From positions 1-64,000 of the forward strand of contig NZ_JACVAP010000005.1 in NCBI RefSeq assembly GCF_014851915.1: 64,000 nucleotides of DNA, read 5' to 3'. A model generated the notes under the pieces. It was given only the letters and a program-made list of their open reading frames with translations. It was not told the DNA's origin and ran no database searches. Source of the stretch: Xanthomonas sp. XNM01 (GTDB taxonomy: Bacteria > Pseudomonadota > Gammaproteobacteria > Xanthomonadales > Xanthomonadaceae). Below are positions 40,122 through 49,002 of the stretch, piece by piece (position 1 is the first letter of the stretch; each line of letters begins with the position of its first letter). Position numbers and translations under genes: made by a program.

Positions 40122-41876
40122 GTGAGCCAGCCCCGACCTGCGCCAGACGACCGCGAGACGCAGCGCCTGGCGCGCCTGCACGGCCTCGATGTCCTCGACA
40201 CCGCCGCCGAGCCGTTCTTCGACGCCCTGGCCGCCGCGGCCTGCGCGATCGCCGGCACCCCGGTGGCGCTGGTCACCCTGGTCGATGCCCGGCACCAGTG
40301 GGCCAAGGCCCGCGCCGGGGACGTCGAGCTGACCCAGGTGCCGCGCGAGCATGCGTTCTGCACGCACACCATCGAAGGCGACTCCGTGCTGGAAGTGCCG
40401 GACGCGACCGCCGACGCCCGCTTCCAGGCCAACCCGCTGGTCACCGGCGGCCCCGCCATCCGCTACTACGCCGGCGCGCCCATCGTGATGCCCGACGGCC
40501 TGCGCATGGGTGCGGTCTGCGTGATCGACCGGCAGCCGCGCCGGCTCCGCCCCGACCAGCTCGCCGCGCTGGCGTGCCTGGCCGACGTCGCCGCCGAGGG
40601 TCTGGAGCAGCGCGGGCGGGTGCTCGAGCGCGCCCGCGCCGCCGACGAGCTGGAGCAGCGGGTCCGGGCCAGCGAAGCCTTCCTCGAACGCACCGGGCGC
40701 ATCGCCGGTGTCGGCGGCTGGCAGCTGGACCTGGAGAGCAACGCGCTGCTCTGGTCCCACCAGACCTGCCGCATCCACGACCTGCCCGACGGCCACCAGC
40801 CCAGCCTGGAGGAGGCGATCGGCTACTACGCGCCCGATGGCCGCGAGGCCATCGCCCAGGCCGTGGCGACCGCGATCGCCGAGGAGCGCGCCTGGGACCT
40901 GGAGCTGCCCATGGTCACCGCGCATGGCCGCAGCATCTGGGTGCGGGCCAATGGCACCTGCGAGCAGCAGGATGGACGCCGCATCCTGATCGGCGCGCTG
41001 CAGGACGTGACCGAGCGGCGCCAGGCCACCCAGGCGCTGGCCGCCAGCGAGCGCAAGTACCGCAAGCTGTTCGACAACAGCCTGGGCCTGATCTGCATCC
41101 ACGACATGCAGGGCACGCTGCTCAGCGTCAATCCTGCCGCGGCGCGCTCGCTCGGCTACCCGGTCCGGGCGCTGGAGCAGCGGGCGCTGCACACGCTGAT
41201 GCCGGTGCCGCAACAGGCCGCGCTGTCCGCCTATCTGGCCCGGTTGTCCGCCGAGGGCTCCGCATCGGGCGTGATCGGCCTGCTGGCCGACGACGGCGGG
41301 GTGCGCTACTGGAAATACCACAGCGCCCTCGACACCGATCTCGATACCGGCCAGCCGCAGGCGCTCGTGCACGCCCAGGACATCACCATCGAGCACGAAC
41401 AGGGCAAGCAGCTGCTGGAGTGGTCCTTCACCGATCCGCTGACCGGCTGCCGCAACCGCCGCTACCTGGCGCAGATCGACCGCGACCGCGGTCCCGATGC
41501 CGGCTGGGGCTGCATCGCCTTCGACCTGGACGGCTTCAAGCAGGTCAACGACACCTGGGGCCACCAGCGCGGCGACGAGGTGCTGACGGCCACCGCACGC
41601 TTCCTGTCGGCGCCGTTGCATGGCGAGGACGTGCTGGTGCGCCTGGGCGGCGACGAGTTCCTGCTGCTGCTGGCGCAGGCCGATGCCGCGCTGCTGGAGC
41701 GTGCGGTCCAGGAGTATCTGGATCGCGCCGCCATCGCGCCGATCGCCTTCAGCCTGGGCACCGCGCTGCAGGCGCCGGGCGAGGCGCTGGGCGAGGCGCT
41801 GGTCCGCGCCGACCACGCCCTGTACGCGTGGCGGCGGGCGCGCCGCGGGCAGACCGCGCGCCGGCACGACGACTGA
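40122..41876 (+). CDS. Diguanylate cyclase with GAF and two PAS domains
   Basis: A 584-residue soluble signalling enzyme making cyclic di-GMP. Domains in order: GAF (about 25-160), PAS (190-305), PAS (308-425) and GGDEF (428-580). The active site GGDEF is intact at 509-513. The RxxD product-inhibition site expected just before it is absent. No EAL domain and no membrane segment are present. The GTG start fits the GAGGGAG ribosome site 4 nt upstream. The signals sensed are unknown. Confidence 0.92.
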   Translation: MSQPRPAPDDRETQRLARLHGLDVLDTAAEPFFDALAAAACAIAGTPVALVTLVDARHQWAKARAGDVELTQVPREHAFCTHTIEGDSVLEVPDATADARFQANPLVTGGPAIRYYAGAPIVMPDGLRMGAVCVIDRQPRRLRPDQLAALACLADVAAEGLEQRGRVLERARAADELEQRVRASEAFLERTGRIAGVGGWQLDLESNALLWSHQTCRIHDLPDGHQPSLEEAIGYYAPDGREAIAQAVATAIAEERAWDLELPMVTAHGRSIWVRANGTCEQQDGRRILIGALQDVTERRQATQALAASERKYRKLFDNSLGLICIHDMQGTLLSVNPAAARSLGYPVRALEQRALHTLMPVPQQAALSAYLARLSAEGSASGVIGLLADDGGVRYWKYHSALDTDLDTGQPQALVHAQDITIEHEQGKQLLEWSFTDPLTGCRNRRYLAQIDRDRGPDAGWGCIAFDLDGFKQVNDTWGHQRGDEVLTATARFLSAPLHGEDVLVRLGGDEFLLLLAQADAALLERAVQEYLDRAAIAPIAFSLGTALQAPGEALGEALVRADHALYAWRRARRGQTARRHDD

Positions 41877-42110
41877 GTGGTGACAGGCGGCGGGTGATCG
41901 CGGCCTGGCCGCTGCCTGCGCGGGCTCACCGCGGAGACGGCTCCTGCGAGGCGCCGCCCGGTGCCGGCTCACACACCGGCTGCAGACGACGCGCGGCGCT
42001 TTCGTGCACGGGCCGCCGGTGTGCATGGCCTTGCATCCACGCCTGGCATGTCGCGGTGCAGGAAGGCGGTGCGGCACGCGTCCGGTCGCGATCCCTGAGA
42101 CCGCCGCCGC

Positions 42111-42116
42111 TACACT
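42111..42116 (+). promoter_or_regulatory. Candidate -10 element of rmuC, leaderless
   Basis: TACACT ends 6 bp before the rmuC ATG, the same geometry as at the rlmI-like gene. The preceding 41877-42110 shows no gene. Confidence 0.5.
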
Positions 42117-42122
42117 GCACGC

Positions 42123-43643
42123 ATGACCGATACCGCACTGCTCTACCTGCTCACCGGCCTCGTCCTGGCCGTGCTCGCTTTCCTCGTCGCGCTGCTGCTG
42201 CGCCGCCCCGACAGCGGCGTCGACCGCCTGCGTGCCGCATTGGAAGAGGCGCTGCGCGCCGAGCAGCGCGAGGGCCGTGGCGAGCTGCGCCAGCAGCTGG
42301 ACGCGCTGGGCGCGCGCAGCGATGCGCGCCTGGACCAGCTGCGCGACGGCCTGGCCGAGGACGCGCGCAAAGGCCGCGCCGAGAGCGCGCAGGCGCAGAC
42401 CGGCCTGGGGGAGCTGCTGTCGCAGCGGATGACCGAGGTCCGCAGCCAGCTGGACCTGTTCGGCCGCCAGCAGGATGCGCGCATCCAGGCCTTCGGCGAG
42501 CAGCTGGCCGCACTGCGCGCCAGCCTCGCCGAGGACGCGCGCGTGGCGCGCCAGGAAAGCCAGGAGTCGCAGCAGCGCTTCGCCGAATCGCTGAACCTGC
42601 GCCTGGCCGAACTGACCCAGCGCAACGAACAGCGCATCGGCGAGATGCGCGCCACCCTGGAACAGCAGCTGCGCGCGCTGCAGGAGGACAACGCGCAGAA
42701 GCTGGAGAAGATGCGCGAGACCGTCGACGAGAAGCTGCAGAGCACGCTGACCACGCGGCTGGATTCCTCGTTCAAGCTGGTCTCCGAACGGCTCGAGCAG
42801 GTCCAGCGCGGCCTGGGCGAGATGCAGCAGCTGGCCACCGGCGTGGGCGACCTCAAGCGCGTGCTGAGCAACGTCAAGAACCGCGGTGGCTGGGGCGAGG
42901 TGCAGCTGGACAACATCCTCGAGCAGACCCTGACCCAGGAGCAGTACGCGCGCAGCGTGCGGGTCCGCCCCGAATCGGCCGAGGCGGTGGACTTCGCCGT
43001 GCGCCTGCCCGGGCGCGGCCAGTACGACACGCCGGTGTGGCTGCCGATCGACGCCAAGTTCCCGCGCGAGGACTACGAGCGCCTGCTCGACGCGCAGGAA
43101 CAGGCCGATGCCGAGGCGGTGAAGTCCGCCGCCGCCCAGCTCGAACGGGCGATCCGGGTGCAGGCAAAATCGATCAGCGACAAGTACGTGTGCCCGCCGC
43201 ACACCACCGATTTCGCGGTGATGTTCCTGCCGACCGAAGGCCTGTACGCGGAAACCATCCGCCGCGCCGGCCTGGTCGACCTGCTGCAGCGCGAGCATCG
43301 CATCGTCATCGCCGGCCCGACCACCATCACCGCGCTGCTCAACAGCCTGCAGATGGGCTTCCGCACGCTGGCCATCGAGCAGCGCTCCAGCGAGGTCTGG
43401 CAGGTGCTGGGCGCGGTCAAGGCCGAGTTCGGCAAGTTCGCCACCGTGCTGGAGAAAGCCACCTCGCAGCTGGGTACCGTGCAGAACAGCATCAAGGCCG
43501 CCGGCGTGCGCACCCGCGCGATCGAACGTCAGCTGCGCGGCGTCGAATCGCTGTCGCAGGAGCAGAGCCAGCAGTTGCTGGGCGATCTGGGCCCGGAGCC
43601 GGAGAACGACGGCACGACCGATGAGGATGCCGCGCGCGACTGA
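42123..43643 (+). CDS. rmuC: DNA recombination protein RmuC
   Basis: A 506-residue protein with one N-terminal membrane segment (about 4-27), a long coiled coil (about 30-215, heptads rich in Gln, Arg, Glu, Leu) and the RmuC domain (about 225-470) with NRGGWGEVQLDNILE, WLPIDAKFPREDYERL and FLPTEGLYAE. The fold is nuclease-like; loss of RmuC raises inversion between short repeats in Escherichia coli. The DAKFP motif carries the expected acidic and basic residues. No ribosome site precedes the ATG. Confidence 0.94.
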   Translation: MTDTALLYLLTGLVLAVLAFLVALLLRRPDSGVDRLRAALEEALRAEQREGRGELRQQLDALGARSDARLDQLRDGLAEDARKGRAESAQAQTGLGELLSQRMTEVRSQLDLFGRQQDARIQAFGEQLAALRASLAEDARVARQESQESQQRFAESLNLRLAELTQRNEQRIGEMRATLEQQLRALQEDNAQKLEKMRETVDEKLQSTLTTRLDSSFKLVSERLEQVQRGLGEMQQLATGVGDLKRVLSNVKNRGGWGEVQLDNILEQTLTQEQYARSVRVRPESAEAVDFAVRLPGRGQYDTPVWLPIDAKFPREDYERLLDAQEQADAEAVKSAAAQLERAIRVQAKSISDKYVCPPHTTDFAVMFLPTEGLYAETIRRAGLVDLLQREHRIVIAGPTTITALLNSLQMGFRTLAIEQRSSEVWQVLGAVKAEFGKFATVLEKATSQLGTVQNSIKAAGVRTRAIERQLRGVESLSQEQSQQLLGDLGPEPENDGTTDEDAARD

Positions 43644-43678
43644 TGCATGCCCCGCCGCGCTGACGGCGGCGCGCTTCT

Positions 43679-43766
43679 GCAGGAGCCGCCTCAGCCGCGA
43701 CTGCCCTGCCGGGGAACGCATTGGCCGCCACCGGCACGCGGGTGGTCGCGCTCGAGTGCGCTCCTG
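43679..43766. repeat. Single diverged REP pair
   Basis: A type A-like REP (GCAGGAGCCGCCTCAGCC at 43679) faces an inverted type B-like REP ending GTGCGCTCCTGG near 43766. It is one 88-bp unit of the kind that forms the tandem arrays, with several base changes. Confidence 0.75.
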
Positions 43767-44136
43767 GGCGTGTTGCGACGTCGTCCGGAGCACGTGCTCC
43801 CGCAGGCGCGCCCGTCATGAGTGAACCGCGGTGGCCGCCGCCGTCGCGCAGGCGGTCGCGTTCGCGCGTTCCTACGACGGCATCGCGACGCCGCATGGAT
43901 CGCCCGCTCGCGCCGGAGCGGCCGTCGCCGCGACCGCATGCACGGGACACGCATCGACCGCGACCCTCACGCTGGCGCCCATGCCCGGACCTCACACCCG
44001 CGTCGACGGCGGACACATGGACCGCATGCAGACGCGCCGGCGTCCATGCTGTGGACCGTTCAGCCGCGCGCGGCCCTGTGCATCGCATCATCGCGGTGCG
44101 GCGGTGTCGCCGCTTCCCATCGCATGGAGTGCCCCG
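43767..44136. other. Gap without a recognisable gene
   Basis: About 370 bp between the REP pair and the Cys-rich lipoprotein gene. Open frames occur by chance, but none looks coding. Confidence 0.55.
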
Positions 44137-44517
44137 ATGCAGCATCGCTGGACCCTGATTCTCCCGCTGGCCCTGATGCTCGGTCTCGCCGCGTGCAGTA
44201 CCGGCGCGGGTGCGCCGACCGCCAGCCCCGATGCGACGCCCGCGGCCACGACCGACCTGCAGGCGAGCTGCGCCGCGCAGGGCGGCGTGGTGCGCGCGCT
44301 GGGGCGGCTGCAGCGCGAACAGTGCGTGGTGCCGTACGGCGATGCCGGCAGGGCCTGCAGCAGCAGGAGCGATTGCGCCGGCCAGTGCCTGGCGACCGCG
44401 CCGGTGCCGGCAGGTACCGCCGCGCGCGGCGTCTGCCAGCGCGATGCGAGCGAGCACTTCGGCTGCCGCCAGCGCATCGAGGGCGGCGTGGCCCAGGGCA
44501 CGATCTGCGTCGACTGA
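44137..44517 (+). CDS. Small Cys-rich putative lipoprotein
   Basis: A 126-residue protein with a lipoprotein signal (LILPLALMLGLAAC, lipidated Cys20), an Ala/Thr/Pro linker and a domain with seven cysteines (CAAQGG, QCVVPYGDAGRACSSRSDCAGQC, GVCQ, FGCRQ, ICVD pieces), suggesting disulfide bonds. The spacing resembles small secreted Cys-rich folds, but I do not recognise a family. It is probably anchored in the cell envelope. Confidence 0.72.
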   Translation: MQHRWTLILPLALMLGLAACSTGAGAPTASPDATPAATTDLQASCAAQGGVVRALGRLQREQCVVPYGDAGRACSSRSDCAGQCLATAPVPAGTAARGVCQRDASEHFGCRQRIEGGVAQGTICVD

Positions 44518-44710
44518 AGCGCCGACCGCCGTCGCCCCACCGCACCGAAGCGCGCACCGGCACATCCCGCCACCGCCCGACCCCGGCGACGGGACCAGGC
44601 CGCGCGTCACGCCGCCGGGCTCGAATCGTCCGCGTCGTGCACCTGTCGTGCGCATGCGCCTAAGCTGCGCGCTCCGTTGTCCCGCACCCGCACCCCCAGG
44701 AGCCCCCGCC

Positions 44711-45256
44711 GTGAGCCAGACCCTGCAGCAGATTCCGTTGACCACCATCGACGGCCAGCCCGCGACCCTCGGCGATCACGCCGGCAAGGTGCTGCTGGTG
44801 GTCAATGTCGCGTCCAGGTGCGGCCTGACGAAGCAGTACGAAGGCCTGGAACAGCTCTACCGCCAGAAGCGGGACGCCGGCCTGCAGGTGCTCGGCTTCC
44901 CGGCCAACGACTTCAAGGGCCAGGAGCCCGGCAGCGAGGCCGAGATCCAGCAGTTCTGCCAGCTGACCTACGACGTGACGTTTCCGATGTTCTCCAAGAT
45001 CGCGGTCACCGGCGAAGCCACCCATCCGCTGTACCAGGCGTTGATCGCCACGCAGCCGGCCAGCACCGGCGAGGGCCCGTTCCGGGAGCGGCTGCAGGGT
45101 CTGGGCATCGAGATCAACCCGCAGCCGGGCGTGCTGTGGAACTTCGAGAAGTTCCTGATCGGACGGGACGGCAGCGTGGTCGGCCGCTTCTCACCCGATG
45201 TGACGGCCGAGGATCCGCGCCTGCTCGCCGCCATCGACACCGCGCTCGCGCAGTGA
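44711..45256 (+). CDS. Glutathione peroxidase family protein
   Basis: A 181-residue thiol peroxidase of the GPx/BtuE type, reducing hydroperoxides. The active cysteine (not selenocysteine) is Cys37 in NVASRCGLTKQYEGLE; FPANDFKGQEPGS and WNFEKFLIGRDG supply the Gln and Trp of the catalytic group. The GTG start has an AGGAG site about 8 nt upstream. The stop overlaps the next gene by 4 nt (GTGA). Confidence 0.92.
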   Translation: MSQTLQQIPLTTIDGQPATLGDHAGKVLLVVNVASRCGLTKQYEGLEQLYRQKRDAGLQVLGFPANDFKGQEPGSEAEIQQFCQLTYDVTFPMFSKIAVTGEATHPLYQALIATQPASTGEGPFRERLQGLGIEINPQPGVLWNFEKFLIGRDGSVVGRFSPDVTAEDPRLLAAIDTALAQ

Positions 45257-45693
45257 GTGGCGGCCGGTCCGCGCGACGCGCGGCGGCCCTGATCGCCGCT
45301 GCGGTGTCGCTGTCGCCGCTCGCGGCGCTGGCCGCACACGGCACGGCCAGCGTGCCGGAACGGTTCGTCGGCCAATGGGCCGGCAGTCCCGAGGCCTGTG
45401 GCTCCGACACGGACGACCTGGTCCTGCGCATCGCGCCCGGGCACATCACCTACTGGGAGAGCGACGGCCCGATCCGCGCCGTGGTGGCACGTGCCGACGA
45501 CGAGATCGCCCTGATCGCCGAGCTGTCGGGCGAGGGCGAAACCTGGTTGTCCCCGGTGCGCTTCAGGTTGTCGGCGGATGGACGCCGCCTCATCGACGAA
45601 ACTCTGCTACCCGGCAGGGAGGTGGTCCGCTACCGGTGTCCGACGGCGGCAGGCGCTTCGTCCGGCCACGGGTCCGGGCGGTCGCCGCGGTGA
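45253..45693 (+). CDS. Exported hypothetical protein
   Basis: A 146-residue protein with a basic N-terminus and a signal peptide ending near LAALAA (about residue 28). The mature part starts ERFVGQWAGSPEACG and alternates short strands (LVLRIAPGHITYWE, RFRLSADGRRLIDE), suggesting a small beta-barrel. Two cysteines could bond. Family unknown to me. The GTG at 45253 overlaps the peroxidase stop, implying coupling. Confidence 0.68.
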   Translation: MSGGRSARRAAALIAAAVSLSPLAALAAHGTASVPERFVGQWAGSPEACGSDTDDLVLRIAPGHITYWESDGPIRAVVARADDEIALIAELSGEGETWLSPVRFRLSADGRRLIDETLLPGREVVRYRCPTAAGASSGHGSGRSPR

Positions 45694-46166
45694 TGCCGCA
45701 TCCGTCGACCGCGGAAGCGCCGGCCCGGCCGGGCCGCGCCCTGCTGGCTGCCGCCGCCGCGTTCAGCGCGATGGCGGCGGTGCTGCACCTGGCCTGCCTG
45801 GCGATCGGTGCCCCGATGTTCCGGCTGATGGGCGCCGGCGAGCAGATGGCGCAACTGCACCTTGCGGGGCACTGGTACCCGACCGTCGTCACCTTGTTGA
45901 TCGCGGCCGTGCTGCTGGGCTGGAGCGCCTATGCGCTGTCCGGCGCCGGCGTGATCGGTCGCCTGCCGCTGCTGCGCACCGCACTCTGCGCCATCACCAC
46001 CCTGTATCTGCTGCGCGGCGTCGCGGTGGTGCGGGTCATGGCGTACTTCCCCGGCAACAGTGCGGCGTTCTGGTGGGCGAGCTCCGCGCTCTGCGTGCTG
46101 ATCGGCCTCGTCCACCTGGTCGGGCTCCGCCAGTCCTGGGCGCGGCTGTCGCGGACCGCCGGTTGA
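45693..46166 (+). CDS. Four-helix integral membrane protein
   Basis: A 157-residue inner-membrane protein with four hydrophobic segments (about 17-40, 60-82, 92-112, 122-143). His residues lie near the membrane (VLHLACL, QLHLAGHW). The start shares one base with the upstream stop, so it is the third gene of the peroxidase unit. Function unknown. The gap that follows (46167-46372) shows nothing recognisable. Confidence 0.75.
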   Translation: MPHPSTAEAPARPGRALLAAAAAFSAMAAVLHLACLAIGAPMFRLMGAGEQMAQLHLAGHWYPTVVTLLIAAVLLGWSAYALSGAGVIGRLPLLRTALCAITTLYLLRGVAVVRVMAYFPGNSAAFWWASSALCVLIGLVHLVGLRQSWARLSRTAG

Positions 46167-46372
46167 TCGGTTGCGTTGCGCGGTCGCCCGTCGCGGCCTG
46201 ATCCAGTCCGAGCGGCGTGTCGGCGCCTGCGCCATGGGCGCTGCGGCACCGTCGGTCGTGCGCATCGGGCGATGGCGGCGGCGTGCCACCCACGCCCTCG
46301 GCGATGCGTCGACGCACGGCCCGCGCCGCATGCGTTCCCGCCGTGCAGCCGTGCCTGTCCCGGCAAACGACA

Positions 46373-46396
46373 AGGCCCGGGATCGCTCCCGGGCCT
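46373..46396 (-). terminator. Rho-independent terminator of the mla operon
   Basis: A perfect 10-bp stem (46373-46382 with 46387-46396) and a 4-nt loop. Read on the minus strand it is followed by TTGTCGTTT. It lies 41 bp past the mlaA stop and may also end the rightward peroxidase unit. Confidence 0.75.
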
Positions 46397-46436
46397 GTCG
46401 GTGTCGCATGCGATCGCGGCGTGCGGCCGCGCCGGC

Positions 46437-47444
46437 TCAACCGCCGGGAATCGGCATCGCGCCGGCCGGCACCATCGGGTCGCGCTCGTCCTCGTCGCGC
46501 AGGTAGTCCGGCAACTCGTCGTCGCGGGTGCGGCGCAGGTCCATCTGGATCTGGTAGTTGCGGCGCTGCAGCCAGGCATCGCGCACCAGCACGTAGTCGT
46601 CGGCGGCGCCTTCGCGCAGCGAGTCGATCGACAGCAGCTGCGCGCGGGTATCGACCAGCTGCAGGCCCTGCAGCCCGTAGCGCACGGTGTCGTCATCGAC
46701 CTGGCGCGTGGCCGACAGCGGATAGTCGCCGGCCAGGCCGAACACGTCGCGCAGCGTGCGCGGGCCGAAGAACGGCAGCTCCACGTACCGCGAGCGGCGC
46801 CAGCCCCAGGTGCCCAGGGTCTGGCCGAAATCCTCGCTGCGGCGCTTCATCTTCAGATCGCTGGCCGGGTCGAACACGCCGCCGATGCCGAGCGTGCTGT
46901 TGACCACGAAGCGGCCCAGGGTCTGCACCGCATCGCGCGGGCGGCCCTGCAGCAGCTGGTTGACCATGGTCAGCGGCGAACCGAGGTTGTCGAAGAAGTT
47001 GGTCACGCCCAGCCGGACCGGCTGCGGCACCACCGCCACGTAGGCGCGCGCCAGCGGCCGTGCGACGCCGCGGTCGACCACGTTGTTGAACGCGTGGATC
47101 CGGCGGTTCATCGGCTCCCACGGATCGTAGGCGGCCGCGGCCGGATCGGTCCCGGCGGTGGCCGAGGCATCGCCGTACAGCGCCGCGTAATCGTCCTCGG
47201 CCTCGCTGACCGGCAGGTCGGCGGTGGCCGTGGCGTCGCCTTCGACGGGCGCGTCCACCACAGGCGCCGGCGCCGGATCGGTCGGCGCGGGGACGGCCGG
47301 CCCGTCGGACGGACCCTGCGCGGCGGTGCCGGTCACCACCTCGGCATCGGAGGGCATCGCGGTGCCGGGCCTGGGTGCGCTGGCGCAGCCGACCAGGCCG
47401 AGGAGCACGAGGGCGGCGAAGGGGAGGGGGAAGCGCACGTTCAT
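46437..47444 (-). CDS. mlaA: Outer membrane lipoprotein MlaA (VacJ)
   Basis: A 335-residue lipoprotein that removes misplaced phospholipid from the outer leaflet of the outer membrane. The lipobox LGLVGC is at residues 13-18. A long acidic Ala/Pro/Asp-rich linker (about 20-100) comes before the MlaA domain (YDPWEPMNRRIHAFN, NQLLQGRPRDA, GIGGVFDPASD, DYPLSATRQVDDD). Most relatives have a much shorter linker. The start overlaps the mlaB stop by 4 nt; it is the last gene of the operon. Confidence 0.93.
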   Translation of the reverse strand: MNVRFPLPFAALVLLGLVGCASAPRPGTAMPSDAEVVTGTAAQGPSDGPAVPAPTDPAPAPVVDAPVEGDATATADLPVSEAEDDYAALYGDASATAGTDPAAAAYDPWEPMNRRIHAFNNVVDRGVARPLARAYVAVVPQPVRLGVTNFFDNLGSPLTMVNQLLQGRPRDAVQTLGRFVVNSTLGIGGVFDPASDLKMKRRSEDFGQTLGTWGWRRSRYVELPFFGPRTLRDVFGLAGDYPLSATRQVDDDTVRYGLQGLQLVDTRAQLLSIDSLREGAADDYVLVRDAWLQRRNYQIQMDLRRTRDDELPDYLRDEDERDPMVPAGAMPIPGG

Positions 47445-47749
47445 GGGGTGTTGGCCACGTAATCGAGGGTGTCGCCGAGGCGATAGGCGGCGCGCAGGTC
47501 GGCCAGTCCGTCCGGATCGCCGTCGATCCGCAGCGGGCCCTGCTGGCGCAGGCGCGCGGCCAGCTCGGCCAGCAGCGCCAGTCCGGCGCTGTCCAGACGG
47601 ACCACGCCGGTCAGGTCGAGCACCGCGGCGCCCGCCGCCTGGCGCTCGAGCGCAGGCCACAACGCGGTCGCCGAGGCGCGGTCCAGCGCGCCGGCGATGC
47701 GCAGGCGCTCGCCGGCGCGCGTGACCGACGCCGGCTCAGCGCGGTTCAT
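47441..47749 (-). CDS. mlaB: STAS-domain protein MlaB
   Basis: A 102-residue cytoplasmic STAS protein, a small subunit of the MlaFEDB complex. DLTGVVRLDSAGLALLAEL at about 45-63 holds the conserved Asp-Ser-Ala-Gly pattern of STAS domains. It overlaps mlaC by 14 nt upstream and mlaA by 4 nt downstream. Assignment rests on the domain and on operon position. Confidence 0.88.
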   Translation of the reverse strand: MNRAEPASVTRAGERLRIAGALDRASATALWPALERQAAGAAVLDLTGVVRLDSAGLALLAELAARLRQQGPLRIDGDPDGLADLRAAYRLGDTLDYVANTP

Positions 47750-48380
47750 TGGTCTGGATCGCGCCGCTGCGCAGGTCGGCGGCGACCTGCGCGATCGACT
47801 TCTGCCGCAGCGGTGCGTCGAACTGGGTGCGGAAGGTCTGCACGTACGACACGCCCTCGACCGACACGTCGAAGATCTTCCAGCCGCCGTTGTCGCGCAC
47901 GAAGTAGTCGACCGGGATCGGGTTGCCGCCTTCGCGCAGCAGCTCGGTGGACACGCGCACGCCGCGGTTGTTCGGCAGCGGCGTCTCCGACTTCAGGCGG
48001 ATCCGCGGCTTGCCGTCGAACGACAGCAGCGCCGCGCCGTAGCGCTGCATCAGGTTGTCGGTCATCGCATCGGCGAACAGCTTGATGTCCGCATCCGAGG
48101 CGCCGCGGCCGTGCGCGCCCAGCACCAGACGGGCGGCGTAGTCGCGGTCGAAGCTGGAACGCAGCTCGCCGTCGATGAACGACTTCAGCGCGGCCGGGCT
48201 CTTGCTGAACTCGGCGCGGCGCTGCTGCAGCGTGTTGAGGATGCGGGTGCCGTTGTCGACGACCTGCTGGCCGGGCTTGGCCGCGGTCTGGGTGGTCGCG
48301 GCGGCCTGCGCCTGGGCGGGTGCCGGAGCGGTGGCCGCCAGGGCGGCGGTCAGGGCGAGTGCAAGGATCATGGGCTTCAT
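47736..48380 (-). CDS. mlaC: Periplasmic phospholipid-binding protein MlaC
   Basis: A 214-residue exported protein that ferries phospholipid between MlaA and the MlaFEDB complex. A signal peptide (about 1-26, ending QAQA) is followed by the MlaC fold (LRSSFDRDYAARLVLG, GWKIFDVSVEGVSYV, YVQTFRTQF). It overlaps mlaD by 4 nt upstream. Confidence 0.93.
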   Translation of the reverse strand: MKPMILALALTAALAATAPAPAQAQAAATTQTAAKPGQQVVDNGTRILNTLQQRRAEFSKSPAALKSFIDGELRSSFDRDYAARLVLGAHGRGASDADIKLFADAMTDNLMQRYGAALLSFDGKPRIRLKSETPLPNNRGVRVSTELLREGGNPIPVDYFVRDNGGWKIFDVSVEGVSYVQTFRTQFDAPLRQKSIAQVAADLRSGAIQTNEPR

Positions 48381-48895
48381 TGCGGGGCTTCCTCCGTAGG
48401 CGTGGCCGGTGCGGGTGCAGGATCGCTGCTGCCCGGCGCACCGCCGCTGAACATGTATTTGCCGACCAGCTGCAGCAGGTCGATCGCCGGCTGGGTGAAC
48501 GCGATCTCGTCGCCGTCCTTCAGCGGTTCGGGATCGCCGCCCGGCTGCAGGCCGATGTAGCTCTCGCCGAGCAGGCCGCTGGTGAAGATGCCGGCCGAGG
48601 TGTCGCCGGGCAGGTCGACGTACCTGTCGTCGATGGCCAGGGTGACGATCGAATCGAAACGGACCGGATCCAGCTCGACCTTCTCGACCCGGCCCACGAC
48701 CACGCCGCCGATCTTGACCGGCGCCTGCAGGCGCAGCTGGCCGAGGTTGGTGAAGCGTGCGGTCAGCGCGTAGCTGCCGCCGCCGAGGCCGAACTGCCGG
48801 TTGGTCGAGGCGAAGGCCAGCACCAGCAGCGAGGCCAGCGCCAGCACCAGGAAGGCGCCGACCGCCAGTTCGAGTCTTGGACCACGGAGTGCCAT
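48377..48895 (-). CDS. mlaD: MCE-domain protein MlaD
   Basis: A 172-residue inner-membrane protein with one N-terminal membrane segment (about 10-30) and an MCE domain (ARFTNLGQLRLQAPVKIGGVVVG onward, GLLGESYIGL). It forms the hexameric ring of the complex. The C-terminus is an Ala/Pro/Ser tail. A 107-bp gap, unusual in this tight operon, separates it from mlaE. Confidence 0.93.
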   Translation of the reverse strand: MALRGPRLELAVGAFLVLALASLLVLAFASTNRQFGLGGGSYALTARFTNLGQLRLQAPVKIGGVVVGRVEKVELDPVRFDSIVTLAIDDRYVDLPGDTSAGIFTSGLLGESYIGLQPGGDPEPLKDGDEIAFTQPAIDLLQLVGKYMFSGGAPGSSDPAPAPATPTEEAPQ

Positions 48896-49002
48896 GGGCG
48901 GTTACCTGTCGAAACGTTCTGAAAGGGGATTGCGGTGTTGCGGGGACCACACTTGCGGGCCGGGCTGCGCATCGGTGCGCGGCATCCGGCAGTGCGCCGG
49001 CC

